In this document: positions 35,558-44,986 of the stretch, piece by piece
How the letters are laid out: the number at the start of each line of letters is the position of its first letter
Numbering within the stretch: position 1 is the stretch's first letter
NCBI GenBank assembly: GCA_031315865.1
Contig: JALDRJ010000002.1
Span: 2,764,001 to 2,828,000, forward strand
Origin: Nitrospirales bacterium
Lineage (GTDB): Bacteria > Nitrospirota > Nitrospiria > Nitrospirales > UBA8639
DNA length: 64,000 nucleotides
Direction of reading: 5' to 3'
Notes under the pieces: generated by a model
Database searches by the model: none
Seen by the model: only the letters and a program-made list of their open reading frames with translations
What the model was told of the DNA's origin: nothing
Position numbers and translations under genes: made by a program

Positions 35558-38500
35558 ATGAGCTGTCCAGAGTCTCCACAAGAATTTGAACAGGCATATC
35601 GTCAACAACTGTTCATGAATCAGGCTCTCCTGAAAGCCCTATCCGTCGGAGTATGTCTGATTGACGAAGCCGGAGCGATCGTCTCCTTAAATCATGCGGG
35701 TTCTCGACTGCTGGGATGGAGCGAATCGTCAGTCAAGGGGAAGCCGGCCCATGATCTTTGGGAATGTGTGCTGCCAGAGTCTGACCGGGAGAGGCCTGCT
35801 TGTCCTCTTCACATCTGTCAGGAAACCCAGTCGCCGATCTGGTCGCCAAGTGTGAGGTTGCGGACACGTCAAGGAGAATGGTTATGGGTTGAATTGTCGT
35901 GTCTCGCAATGACGGAGATGGGCGGGGTCGGGACGATGATCACGTTCCGTGATTTACGGACGGAAATACAATTACGTGAGGAATCACGACAATTGTCTTC
36001 TATTCCCGAGGAAAGCCCATTTCCCATGATCGAAGTGGATGCATCGGGAAATCTCTTGTATGCCAATCCTGTGATGACCCGATTGATGCAGGAGTCGGGC
36101 ATCGGGAATTCGGGATTTTCTGAGGCATTTCCAGCACATTTTCTCAGCTTGATTCATGACTGTTTGACGACGAATACGATCCGACAAAATATCGAAGTCA
36201 ATGTCGGGCAGAATCAGTATGCGTGGGTATTCAGTCCACATCCTGAAGCGGGGCTCGTGCGTGGGTTCGGAATGGATATTTCAGAACGGAAGCTAGCCGC
36301 AGATAAGCTTACGGCTTTTGCCCGCCGGATGGAATGCAACAATCGGGAACTCGATCAAGCCCTGATCAAAGCTGAAGCGGCGACCAAAGCCAAAGCCGCA
36401 TTTTTGGCGACGATGAGCCATGAAATACGGACCCCACTCAACGGCGTGATTGGTATGACAGAAATGCTCATGGACTCGACGTTGACCTTGGAGCAACGTG
36501 AGTGGACGACGCTTGTTCGTTCTTCTGCTGAGGGACTCTTGACGATCGTTAATGACATTCTCGATTTTTCTAAGATCGAAGCTGGAAAACTGCAATTAGA
36601 AGTCGTCAGGTTCGATGTACGGCTCGTGCTTGAGGATGTCCTTGATGTGTTCGCGGATCGTGCCCACAAAAAAGGTCTTGACCTCGCCGGATATGTGCAC
36701 CACATGGTGCCGCGTTACTTACATGGCGATCCTAATCGCCTTCGTCAAATTCTGACGAACTTTATCGGGAATGCTATCAAATTTACCGAACATGGCCACG
36801 TATTGGTGAAAGTGACGGACGTCTCGGCGGAACGGAACGTTGGGAAAGATGTGAGGTCTGAGAAGGATCAGGAAGTGCAAGACAAGATACCGCAACCCGA
36901 TGACCCGTGGTCTTCTCCCGGTTCATCTCATTCGTGTTCTGTCCATCTACGGTTCTCCGTGGAAGACACTGGAATTGGGATACCAGAAGACGCTCAGCAG
37001 CGACTGTTTGAGGCGTTTTCGCAGGCGGATGTGTCGACCACACGAAAGTATGGTGGAACCGGACTTGGGCTGGCGATTTCTCGTCAACTTGTAGAATTGA
37101 TGGAAGGCAGTGTCGGCGTTAACACCACTGACGGAGGCGGGGCGACGTTTTGGTGTCACATCCCTTTTATCTCTGAGCCGGATGATCGGCAAGAGCAGGC
37201 GATGGTTGTCCAGTTCTCTGAAGAACGTGTGTTAAGCGTCGGCTGTTTGCCTGCGACAGCCAGTGCGTTACACGGGGTATTCCGGGAATGGTCGGTCAAA
37301 TGGGAAGCGACGACTGACTGTGCAAAAGCTCATGTTTGGTTGCGTGAGGCGGCAGTCAAAGGTCAGGGCTTTTCCATATTATTTGTGGATGCCTGCATTC
37401 CAGAACCTTACCAGCAAACGTTCATCCTAGCAGTGAAGGCCGATCCGCTTCTGCATCACCTTCGTGTGGTGTTGCTCGCGAATATTGGCGTGGGTGTGCT
37501 TCGACATCAAGATGAAGGCTGTGAGATTGATGCGTGCTTGAACAAACCGGTTCGTCGATCTTCATTACTCCGCTGTTTATCCGGCATGGCTGAATCCGAT
37601 CAGGATCAGCCCAGTGGTATGACGGTCGAGTCATCCGCTTACGCCGATAGACCTGATCATCAGCACATTCAAGTCTTACAGAGTCCAGGCCTAGCGCAAG
37701 GGCCGAAGGTTCTGGTCGTGGAGGACAATGCTGTCAACCAAAAAGTCCTCACTTGGGCGCTGAAAAAAATGGGATGTCTGGTGACGCTCGCGGGAAATGG
37801 CCGGGTGGCTCTGGATGTGTCTTGTGGGGAGGAATTTGATCTGATTTTCATGGATTGGCAGATGCCGGAAATGGACGGGTTGGAAACGACCCGGGCGATG
37901 CGGATTCGCGAAGTGGAAGATGAGGAGCGAGAGGCGATTCATGATCAAGGCAATAGACGGCACGTGCCGATCATTGGGATGACGGCCAACGCGATGAAGG
38001 GTGATCGGGAGCAATGCTTAGAGGCCGGGATGGATGACTATCTCTCCAAGCCTGTTCGAGCGCAGGATCTTCGAATCATGCTGGAGAAGTGGGCTCCCGA
38101 CTTCTTTTCCGAGACGCCATCGTCTTCCAGGGAATCGTCAGAGGAGCTGCATGACGCAATCACACAGGAAGGACCGATGGCTCCTTCAGGAATGGAGGAG
38201 TCTGACTCTCTCTCTTTCCCTGATACCGCTCCGGTGTATGACCTTGATCATGCCCTACGGGAATTAGAAGGTGATGAGAAGCTTTTACTGAGTCTTGTTG
38301 AAATTTTTCTCCAAACAGGTCCGGAATTGATGCATGCCATACACACAGCATTTGAGGAGCAGAACTATCATGAACTAGAAAGACAGGCTCATCAACTGAA
38401 GGGAGCATCGGGGACTTTGCAGGCTCATGAGGTTTCTGGCGCCTCAGCACGAGTCGAGAAGGCCGCGCGTGCCAAAAATCTTGAGGCGCTGCGGAACGCG

Positions 38501-38611
38501 TTCGTTGAACTCGAACATGAGTTTGTGCAGTTATGTCCAGTCCTGGAAGGTCTTGTTGCACGAGGCATTCAAGCATCCTGTGAGTCCAATCGTTCCGTCA
38601 TGTCGAAATGA
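35558..38611 (+). CDS. Hybrid sensor histidine kinase (PAS-PAS-HisKA-HATPase-REC-REC-HPt)
   Basis: A soluble 1017 aa phosphorelay kinase. Two PAS domains (~20-135 and ~145-245), HisKA with H288 in SHEIRTPLNGVIGM, HATPase (FIGNAIKFTEHG, DTGIGIPEDAQ, GGTGLGLAISRQLV), a first receiver (~555-680), a second receiver with VVEDNAVNQK and acceptor D766 in MDWQMPEMDG, and an HPt with H945 in AHQLKGASG. The first receiver keeps the acceptor-like Asp in LFVDACIPE and the Lys in LNKPVRR, but lacks the N-terminal acidic pair (LSVGCLPA), so it may be inactive. The TTG just before ATG 35558 is unlikely as start. The final acceptor may be the receiver-HATPase protein at 38747. Confidence 0.9.
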   Translation: MSCPESPQEFEQAYRQQLFMNQALLKALSVGVCLIDEAGAIVSLNHAGSRLLGWSESSVKGKPAHDLWECVLPESDRERPACPLHICQETQSPIWSPSVRLRTRQGEWLWVELSCLAMTEMGGVGTMITFRDLRTEIQLREESRQLSSIPEESPFPMIEVDASGNLLYANPVMTRLMQESGIGNSGFSEAFPAHFLSLIHDCLTTNTIRQNIEVNVGQNQYAWVFSPHPEAGLVRGFGMDISERKLAADKLTAFARRMECNNRELDQALIKAEAATKAKAAFLATMSHEIRTPLNGVIGMTEMLMDSTLTLEQREWTTLVRSSAEGLLTIVNDILDFSKIEAGKLQLEVVRFDVRLVLEDVLDVFADRAHKKGLDLAGYVHHMVPRYLHGDPNRLRQILTNFIGNAIKFTEHGHVLVKVTDVSAERNVGKDVRSEKDQEVQDKIPQPDDPWSSPGSSHSCSVHLRFSVEDTGIGIPEDAQQRLFEAFSQADVSTTRKYGGTGLGLAISRQLVELMEGSVGVNTTDGGGATFWCHIPFISEPDDRQEQAMVVQFSEERVLSVGCLPATASALHGVFREWSVKWEATTDCAKAHVWLREAAVKGQGFSILFVDACIPEPYQQTFILAVKADPLLHHLRVVLLANIGVGVLRHQDEGCEIDACLNKPVRRSSLLRCLSGMAESDQDQPSGMTVESSAYADRPDHQHIQVLQSPGLAQGPKVLVVEDNAVNQKVLTWALKKMGCLVTLAGNGRVALDVSCGEEFDLIFMDWQMPEMDGLETTRAMRIREVEDEEREAIHDQGNRRHVPIIGMTANAMKGDREQCLEAGMDDYLSKPVRAQDLRIMLEKWAPDFFSETPSSSRESSEELHDAITQEGPMAPSGMEESDSLSFPDTAPVYDLDHALRELEGDEKLLLSLVEIFLQTGPELMHAIHTAFEEQNYHELERQAHQLKGASGTLQAHEVSGASARVEKAARAKNLEALRNAFVELEHEFVQLCPVLEGLVARGIQASCESNRSVMSK

Positions 38612-38746
38612 ACATGCGGCCAGTCCCCGAGTAGAGGAATGATTAATCCGCTGAGCCATTCGATGACAACCATACCTTGGATCAGGTCATGAGAGTAAAT
38701 GAACAGACCTGGCATTGGTTAGCTGATTAGTAGTTCAGAGCGTGCT

Positions 38747-39688
38747 ATGAAGAATCCAGTTGTTCCGGAACGTATCCTTGTCGTTGATGATGAACAGTCG
38801 ATCTTGGAGGCGATGGCTGAGGCAATTCGCATGTTGAACTTTACTGTGAGTACCGCGCAGCACGGCGATGAAGCCTGGAAAAAATTCGAAGAAGAAAAAC
38901 CGGACGTTGTCGTGACCGACGTTCATATGCCTCATCGTGACGGGTTAGCGTTGACGAGTCAGATCAAAGTGTTCGCTCCCTCTTGTCCGGTCATCGTCGT
39001 AACGGGGTTCGGGAGTGAGGAAGCTGCCATCTCGGCTCTGAAGGCCGGAGCGTCGGATTATCTTGTTAAGCCTTTTCAATTTTCAGCTCTTCGCCAAGCT
39101 GTTGAGCGGGCATGTACGCTCGTTCGAGCCAAAAAGGCCGACGAACAAATTGTCCCTGTCGTCGATCAGGTGGACGGAACCTTTATCCTCGATAATATGC
39201 CTGAAATGGTTGGAAGCGTCGTCAATGCTGCGCTGCGCACACTCAGTGGATGTATGTCGGAAAAGCAAATATTAGGTGTGCGAGTAGCTTTGCAAGAATT
39301 ACTCATCAACGCGATGGAACATGGGAATTTAAATATTTCTTCCGATGAAAAGAGGCGAGCGATACTTGATGATACGTATGAGGAGCTCCTGGAAACCCGC
39401 CGTGACAGTCCAGCATACCGAAACCGTCGCGTTCGTCTTTCCTTCTGTCACGATGTATCAATGGGAACGGTGGAATTTCGAGTTCATGATGAGGGAGACG
39501 GGTTCGATTGGAAATGTCTGGTGAACAGGAATGAGGATCAATTGTTGTCCGCATCGGGGTCGGGCCGAGGCATTTTTTTAGTCAGAACCCTCATTCACGA
39601 CATTCGGTATGTGGGCAAGGGAAATGAGGTTGTGCTTCATGTCACTCATGCGATCGATGAGGAAAAAGTTCACGAAAGAGTTTCGTAG
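38747..39688 (+). CDS. Receiver-HATPase protein (second RsbW-like response regulator)
   Basis: 313 aa with the same layout as the gene at 5720. Receiver: ILVVDDEQSILEAMAE, acceptor D58 in TDVHMPHRDG, YLVKPFQFSAL. The Bergerat ATPase has N-box LLINAMEHGNLNI, G1 VHDEGDGFDW and G2 SGRGIFLVRTL. It lacks HisKA. It lies 135 bp after the hybrid kinase, which could phosphorylate its receiver. Expected activity is serine phosphorylation or sequestration of a STAS protein, controlled by two-component input (inference from architecture). Confidence 0.85.
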   Translation: MKNPVVPERILVVDDEQSILEAMAEAIRMLNFTVSTAQHGDEAWKKFEEEKPDVVVTDVHMPHRDGLALTSQIKVFAPSCPVIVVTGFGSEEAAISALKAGASDYLVKPFQFSALRQAVERACTLVRAKKADEQIVPVVDQVDGTFILDNMPEMVGSVVNAALRTLSGCMSEKQILGVRVALQELLINAMEHGNLNISSDEKRRAILDDTYEELLETRRDSPAYRNRRVRLSFCHDVSMGTVEFRVHDEGDGFDWKCLVNRNEDQLLSASGSGRGIFLVRTLIHDIRYVGKGNEVVLHVTHAIDEEKVHERVS

Positions 39689-39704
39689 TTTCTTCTAATA
39701 GTCC

Positions 39705-39732
39705 TCAAGTTTATTAACGAGAACTCCGATAC
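39705..39732 (+). promoter_or_regulatory. Candidate sigma-28 promoter before the HTH gene
   Basis: TCAAGTTT (7/8 to the FliA -35), a 12-nt spacer, and TCCGATAC (6/8). The spacer is one base longer than the norm. The -10 is identical to those at 9994 and 54405. The predicted start near 39740 leaves a ~30 nt leader with a GAGGT ribosome-binding site. Confidence 0.5.
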
Positions 39733-39769
39733 GGAAAACATTAGCAACCTTAAGGAACGAGGTACCTTC

Positions 39770-39994
39770 ATGAATGATTTGCTCACATTACACGAGGTTT
39801 CTACATTTTTAAAAGTCCCGAAGTCGACGATATACAAATTGGCTCGCGAAAGACGTCTTCCCGGTCATAAGGTAGGTAAACACTGGCGCTTTGTCAAAGA
39901 AGAAATCGAAGCCTGGGTGCAAAATGCGGGGATCGAAGAGGCCGTGGGCGTCGGGGCTTCTCATAACGCTCACGATCGGTTTAGTTTGAACTGA
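39770..39994 (+). CDS. Excisionase/MerR-type helix-turn-helix DNA-binding protein
   Basis: A 74 aa protein almost wholly made of one winged HTH of the excisionase/BldC type: LLTLHEVSTFLKVPKSTIYK, LARERRLPGHKVGKHWRF and KEEIEAWVQ. No integrase or phage gene is nearby, so a regulatory role is more likely than excision. It is transcribed in the direction of the chemotaxis genes and has a sigma-28-like promoter, which would make it a late-flagellar-class regulator. The target is unknown. Confidence 0.85.
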   Translation: MNDLLTLHEVSTFLKVPKSTIYKLARERRLPGHKVGKHWRFVKEEIEAWVQNAGIEEAVGVGASHNAHDRFSLN

Positions 39995-40698
39995 CCGTGA
40001 TCGGTTTTCTGCGTACGCCGAAGTATCCTGCATTTTATTCTCTCTGTCTTTTGCTCATGTTTTATCACGTCTTCATATTCAACAAGTTCACGTGGGGGCT
40101 CTGCCCCCGCTGAATTTCTTGGCCGATGTTGGCCCTCCGCAAGTGTTCACGCTACAACCTTCCTCTCCATGTGACTTCAGAGAATTAAGTTTTCACGAGT
40201 CTTCGGGCCTTGATTGGCACCCATGGTGCATGCTCGCCTTGACGATTGATGAGGACTGTATGTTCCGGCTTATTAAAAAAGTCTCATCGAAAATGGATTT
40301 TGGTCTTGCCTGACTGAGTGGAGATATCCAACTTTCGATGGAGTATGGCGTGCTTCTCATCATGATCAGGGTCGAGAGTAGGATCATCGTAAACTGATGA
40401 ATCGGAACACCGCGAATGAAATGTTTGATTCGTGAACATGGCCGGACTGACTGTTTGCGTTTTTCCATTCATCCGATCGAAATATTCGAGGTTCGTTGCT
40501 TAAGAAATACTTTACCTTGACCGATGCTCACTATGAGATTCAGAAAAGGTTTTGTCAGTGAATACTGGTTTCTGCACTGAATCTTTTCGCTTCTGCGTGA
40601 ATTGCATGCAGGTCTAATCTGAAGGGGAGGGAAATCGTGTTTGCAAGAATTCCTCGAACTGTGTGGATAGTTAGAGTAACCGAAGGAGGGTTGACGTT
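39995..40698. other. 700-bp gap before cheY-cheZ-cheA3, no convincing gene
   Basis: No open frame here has both a ribosome-binding site and protein-like composition; the longest (40092-40313 on +, 40193-40468 on -) look random. A GGGGGC-TCT-GCCCCC hairpin lies at 40095-40109, without a T-run. TTAAGTTT near 40186 resembles a sigma-28 -35 box but has no -10 partner. The promoter of the flagellar chemotaxis operon should lie near the 3' end, but I could not identify it. Confidence 0.5.
40095..40109. repeat. GC-rich hairpin
   Basis: GGGGGC, loop TCT, GCCCCC: a perfect 6-bp stem extended by weaker flanking pairs, in the gap after the HTH gene. No T-run follows. Could be a transcription pause or a dispersed palindrome. 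Confidence 0.5.
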
Positions 40699-41082
40699 AT
40701 GTTGGACACGAATATGAAAGTCTTAGTGGTTGATGATATGTCAACCATGCGACGGATCGTGAAAAATGTGTTGAAGCAGATCGGATATTCGGACATTGCC
40801 GAAGCCGAAAATGGCCAAGATGCGATGGCCAAACTCAAGACTGGTGGATTTGGGCTTGTGGTATCCGATTGGAATATGCCCGTCATGCCGGGCATCGAAC
40901 TGCTCAGGAATGTCCGCGCTGACGCCGACCTGAAATCCTTGCCGTTCCTTATGGTCACGGCAGAGGCGCAAAAAGAAAATATCATAGAGGCGGTGCAGGC
41001 AGGCGTGAGCAATTATGTCGTGAAGCCTTTCACGGCTGAAGCCCTGCAGGAAAAGCTCGAAAAGATCTTTGCCAAAAAATGA
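40699..41082 (+). CDS. cheY: CheY, probable flagellar-motor response regulator (cluster 3)
   Basis: The 127 aa protein is the most classical CheY of the three: [20 protein letters not shown], acceptor in [23 protein letters not shown] and [15 protein letters not shown]. It is 59 bp upstream of cheZ, and a GAAGGAGG site precedes the ATG. CheY-P binds the flagellar switch and is dephosphorylated by CheZ; the cheY-cheZ-cheA3 order and nearby motAB support that role. Confidence 0.95.
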   Translation: MLDTNMKVLVVDDMSTMRRIVKNVLKQIGYSDIAEAENGQDAMAKLKTGGFGLVVSDWNMPVMPGIELLRNVRADADLKSLPFLMVTAEAQKENIIEAVQAGVSNYVVKPFTAEALQEKLEKIFAKK

Positions 41083-41141
41083 GTGTTCGGGAGGATTGCG
41101 TAATCCTTGTCGCGGGTGTGGCTTAATACAAAGGAGATCAT

Positions 41142-41753
41142 ATGCTGGTAGACCGGGGATTTGATGAACCAAAAGAAGACCTGACCGAGACTTCTGAGCA
41201 ATCGATCTATGATGAATTGGGAGAATTGACCAAATATGTCGAAATGATGACTCGAACGATTGCTGAAATGGAAGTGCCCGTTGCTTCTACCTCTGATCAG
41301 CTGCCGGATGCTACCGCGCATCTTGGGGAGTTGGCCAAAATTACCGAAGAAGGCACACACAAGGTCATGGCCTTAACCGAGGAAATGACCCATTCTCATG
41401 GGCAAATGAAAAAACTGCTGAGAGAGCTGTCGGGGCAGCCTGAGTGGGAACAGAAGGTGCAGGATATCATCAAGTTGATCGATGAAGATGAAGCACGCAT
41501 TACCAACATTACCGTCTCGCTTGGGTTCCAAGATATTGTGGCTCAACGTGTCGCCAAACTGATGACCGTTCTTGATGAAGTCCAACATAAGCTCTTAAAG
41601 CTAGTCGTGGTGTTTGGACTTCAGAATAAGAAAGATAAGACTAAGAAGGAAGGGCGAGGATATGAAATGTTGCAGCAGCTTGAAGCCTCGAAGAGTACCG
41701 CGTTGAAACAGGACCTGGTAGACGACATTCTATCCGAGTTTGGGTTCAACTAA
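41142..41753 (+). CDS. cheZ: CheY-P phosphatase CheZ
   Basis: A 203 aa, helix-rich protein. The catalytic segment LGFQDIVAQRVAKLMTVLDEV contains D131 and Q135, matching D143 and Q147 of enterobacterial CheZ. The C-terminus DLVDDILSEFGFN is the CheY-binding peptide. The long central helical hairpin fits the dimeric four-helix bundle. AAAGGAG precedes the ATG. It is also the template for recognising the FQD-x-x-x-Q helices in the short MCP-like proteins at 10576 and 22490. Confidence 0.93.
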   Translation: MLVDRGFDEPKEDLTETSEQSIYDELGELTKYVEMMTRTIAEMEVPVASTSDQLPDATAHLGELAKITEEGTHKVMALTEEMTHSHGQMKKLLRELSGQPEWEQKVQDIIKLIDEDEARITNITVSLGFQDIVAQRVAKLMTVLDEVQHKLLKLVVVFGLQNKKDKTKKEGRGYEMLQQLEASKSTALKQDLVDDILSEFGFN

Positions 41754-41875
41754 AGGAGTCGAGCGGATCTGAAAGACAAAGGGGAATGAGAAGAAAAATA
41801 CTCCGATGACGAAGCCTCTCGTCCACACCGTATTCCGCTTCCTGTCTGCCGTTTCACGAACATGTGGAGTCTGTC

Positions 41876-43789
41876 ATGAATGATGAGATGAAAGAGATAT
41901 TGAATGACTTCCTCGCCGAAGGCTCCGAGATGCTGGAAGCCCTGGATCAGCATTTTGTGCAATTGGAAGCTGATCCGAATAACGCTGATTTATTGAATGA
42001 GATCTTTCGAGCGATGCATAGCATGAAAGGTTCTGCGGGCTTTCTTGGCTTTGCGAATCTTGTGGAAGTGGCCCATCAGGGTGAAAGCCTTCTGAATAAG
42101 TTACGGCAGGGAGAGATGGACGTCTCTCCCTTTGTGATCGATATCATTCTCGAGGCCGTCGACGCCGTGAAACTCTTGCAAGAGGACATCCGTGATACGG
42201 GAAAAGATACCCACGTTGACACGAGCCTCATCGTGAACAAACTTTCCCTGGCGATTGATAGCGCCCCTGTGGTGACAGGAACTGCCGCGTCTCCTCGAAC
42301 GGAACCGGTCACGAGTGAAGAGGCTGATGGAACCCTCGAACGTCTTCTACCTGAGGCGCCTGAGCCCTCCTCAGATGTCGTTTTACCTGTGCCTTCTCTT
42401 GAAGTGTCCATGGAAGAGCCGCCCTCTCCAATTGAAGTATCGGAGTCCGACGGTCAAGCTACAGAACCGAATCCATTACTGGAGGCTCAGGCGAATCTCT
42501 CATCCATGTTGGGGAAGGTAAAGGATGTGGCCAGCCGTACCATGCAAGCCGCCAAGCCTGCTCAAGCCAGGTCCGCGTCTGGGAAAGAAGAAGATCAGAC
42601 CGTTCGCGTCGAGACCCGTCGTCTTGATCATGTCATGAATTTGGTCGGAGAACTTGTCCTGGGCCGTAATCGGTTGATGAAGTTGGGCTTTGGTCTCGAA
42701 GAGCAGTTTGAGAACGACCCACACGTTCGTGAGCTGGGACTGACGTTGGCGCAATTAAATCTCGTGACGTCCGACCTGCAACTTGCGGTCATGAAGACCC
42801 GCATGGTGCCGATCCGGAAAGTCTTCGCCAAATTTCCGCGTCTCGTCCGTGATGTTTCGAATAAGCTGGGGAAGCAAGTTCGTCTTGAATTGCGGGGAGA
42901 AGACACGGAAGTCGATAAGTCCGTCGCTGATGAGCTGGGCGATCCCTTGGTCCACCTTGTTCGCAATTCGATGGACCATGGATTAGAAGTGGCATCTGAG
43001 CGGCAAGGGAACGGCAAATCACCGGAGGGCTATGTGCGGTTGACGGCGTCTCAGGAAGGCAACAGCATCGTCATCCGAATCGAAGATGATGGACGAGGGC
43101 TGCAGGTTCAAAAAATAAAGCAGAAGGCTTTGGAAAAGGGCCTCGTGACCGAGGCTGATCTTGCGACGATGGGTCCTCGCGAAATCATGAATCTGATCTT
43201 TCTTCCTGGTTTTAGCACGGCAGATCAAGTCAGTGATTTGTCCGGTCGGGGTGTTGGCATGGATGTGGTGCGAACCAACATCAGTCGGATGAACGGGAGC
43301 ATCGAATTGGATTCAGAAGTGGGGTTAGGCAGTTGCATCACGATTAAGCTTCCCTTAACGGTCGCGATTATTCAAGCCCTGATGGTCGAGGTCGAATGTT
43401 GCACGTTTGCGATTCCCTTGGCCTCTGTGATCGAGGCTGTGAAGGTGACGAAAGAGGAAATCAAGACCATTAATGGACAAGCGGTGTTAAATCTTCGAGA
43501 ACGCATTCTTCCCCTGCTTCATCTGTCTGAAAAATTTCAGATACCCGTGAATTCCGAGACCGACGAATGTTATGTCGTGGTGATTGCGATCGGAGAACGT
43601 CGTTTTGGCGTCGTGGTCGATCGGCTGCGTGCTCAAGAAGAAGTGGTGATTAAATCGCTCGGAGAATTTCTTGCCGAAGTAACTGGAGTGGCCGGCGCGA
43701 CGATCACGGGAGATGGAAAGGTTGTGCTCATCTTAGATATGGCCGATTTGGTCCAGGACGTGCGTGGCACCTCGATGGTCATGGGATGA
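41876..43789 (+). CDS. cheA: Chemotaxis histidine kinase CheA3 (flagellar cluster)
   Basis: 637 aa from ATG 41876 (GGAG upstream; the in-frame GTG at 41864 is less likely). Domains: HPt with H48 in FRAMHSMKGSAGFLG, an acidic Pro-rich linker, dimerisation (ETRRLDHVMNLVGELVLGRN in part), HATPase (HLVRNSMDHGLE, IEDDGRGLQ, LSGRGVGMDVVRTN) and CheW-like regulatory domain. It is the smallest of the three CheA proteins and the one linked to cheY-cheZ and motAB, so it is the likeliest kinase for flagellar switching. Confidence 0.95.
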   Translation: MNDEMKEILNDFLAEGSEMLEALDQHFVQLEADPNNADLLNEIFRAMHSMKGSAGFLGFANLVEVAHQGESLLNKLRQGEMDVSPFVIDIILEAVDAVKLLQEDIRDTGKDTHVDTSLIVNKLSLAIDSAPVVTGTAASPRTEPVTSEEADGTLERLLPEAPEPSSDVVLPVPSLEVSMEEPPSPIEVSESDGQATEPNPLLEAQANLSSMLGKVKDVASRTMQAAKPAQARSASGKEEDQTVRVETRRLDHVMNLVGELVLGRNRLMKLGFGLEEQFENDPHVRELGLTLAQLNLVTSDLQLAVMKTRMVPIRKVFAKFPRLVRDVSNKLGKQVRLELRGEDTEVDKSVADELGDPLVHLVRNSMDHGLEVASERQGNGKSPEGYVRLTASQEGNSIVIRIEDDGRGLQVQKIKQKALEKGLVTEADLATMGPREIMNLIFLPGFSTADQVSDLSGRGVGMDVVRTNISRMNGSIELDSEVGLGSCITIKLPLTVAIIQALMVEVECCTFAIPLASVIEAVKVTKEEIKTINGQAVLNLRERILPLLHLSEKFQIPVNSETDECYVVVIAIGERRFGVVVDRLRAQEEVVIKSLGEFLAEVTGVAGATITGDGKVVLILDMADLVQDVRGTSMVMG

Positions 43790-43898
43790 TGGATCAGGAA
43801 ACGTTTACCGTAATCCGTGAAAAGTCAGCACGTGAAATGAATACCCCGGATTGTTCCTGCGTACTTTTACGACTTACCGCTCTTGAGGGAGAACGAAC

Positions 43899-44840
43899 AT
43901 GTCGACTTTGATGGCAGAAATCGATCAACGGACCGGATTGGCCGGGGCCAACAAGATGGAACTCCTCATGTTTCATCTTGGGACGGCTGAGATCTACGGG
44001 CTCAATGTCTTCAAGATTCGTGAAGTCATGAAAATCCCTCAGGTCACCAAAATTCCTGACTCCGATGCGCGCATTGTGGGTATCGTGAATCTTCGAGGCG
44101 AAAATATTGCTCTTGTGGACTTGAAGCAAGCCATCGGGTTGGGGCCAGTCGACCCTGAAGGCGCCAAGCTCATCATTACGGAATATAACGATAGAAAACA
44201 GGGATTTTTGGTCTCAGGAGTGGATCGCATTATCCGGATGTCCTGGGAACGTGTGCATATCCCGCCCCCCATGGTCCAGTCCAGCCGCCAAGGCGCGGTG
44301 ACGGCGGTGACGAAACTTGATGATGGGCGAATGGTGTTAATTCTTGATGTCGAGAAAGTTCTCGTGGAATTACATCCAAAATCGGATGAGGAAATGTACA
44401 TCGGTGTCGAGCCAGTACCGAGCCTGGCTGGAAAGCGATTGTTGATTGCTGACGACTCGGTGGTGGCACGGAAACAAATAATCAAGACCTTAGATCGCGT
44501 CGGTGTGATCTGGGAAGAAACATGTACCGGCAAAGAGGCTCTGAATCGTTTGCGGTTTTACGCACAAAGCGCTGAGGAAACGGGGAATCCTCTGAGTACG
44601 TACGTGGATGGACTGCTTACGGACATCGAAATGCCGGAGATGGATGGATTTTCACTGACAAAACTCGTTCGACAGGATCCTCGATTTACCGGTCTGCCTA
44701 TTTTGATGCATTCTTCATTGTCGGGACGCTGTAATGTCGATAAAGGGAAATCAGTCGGGGTGACCGATTTCGTGACTAAATTTGATCCCAGGGTTTTACG
44801 TCAAAAATTGATTCAACATGTCGGAACGGTCGCAGGATGA
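43899..44840 (+). CDS. cheV: CheV coupling protein (CheW-receiver fusion)
   Basis: A 313 aa CheW-like domain (LLMFHLGTAEIYGLNVFKIR, IVGIVNLRGENIALVDL, LILDVEKVLVEL) is followed by a receiver domain (LLIADDSVVARKQIIK, acceptor in LLTDIEMPEMDG, and FVTKFDP in place of the usual KPF). CheV couples receptors to CheA and is itself modulated by phosphorylation. It lies between cheA3 and the heme-c receptor. Confidence 0.95.
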   Translation: MSTLMAEIDQRTGLAGANKMELLMFHLGTAEIYGLNVFKIREVMKIPQVTKIPDSDARIVGIVNLRGENIALVDLKQAIGLGPVDPEGAKLIITEYNDRKQGFLVSGVDRIIRMSWERVHIPPPMVQSSRQGAVTAVTKLDDGRMVLILDVEKVLVELHPKSDEEMYIGVEPVPSLAGKRLLIADDSVVARKQIIKTLDRVGVIWEETCTGKEALNRLRFYAQSAEETGNPLSTYVDGLLTDIEMPEMDGFSLTKLVRQDPRFTGLPILMHSSLSGRCNVDKGKSVGVTDFVTKFDPRVLRQKLIQHVGTVAG

Positions 44841-44986
44841 AGACCGTTTAGGGGCAGAGCGTATCGAGTAAGACTATCGACGCGCAGTCAGGAGCAGGGC
44901 ACAGACTCGCTATTGTCATCGTATGATGCAAGTCCATATCGCATTGATCTCTAGGTCGGTTTTTCTTGTAAGAAAGGAACGTGTCC

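Noticed and set aside
38710-38724. TGGCATTGGTTAGC as a sigma-54 promoter before the receiver-HATPase gene
   Set aside because: Only nine bases separate GG and GC instead of ten, and the -12 box is not TTGC.
40193-40468. Possible 91-codon minus-strand gene in the 700-bp gap
   Set aside because: No ribosome-binding site and no protein-like pattern; Ser/Arg/Ile-rich composition typical of chance frames.
39770-40698. Integrated element suggested by the excisionase-like gene
   Set aside because: No integrase, transposase, attachment repeats or phage genes were found around it.
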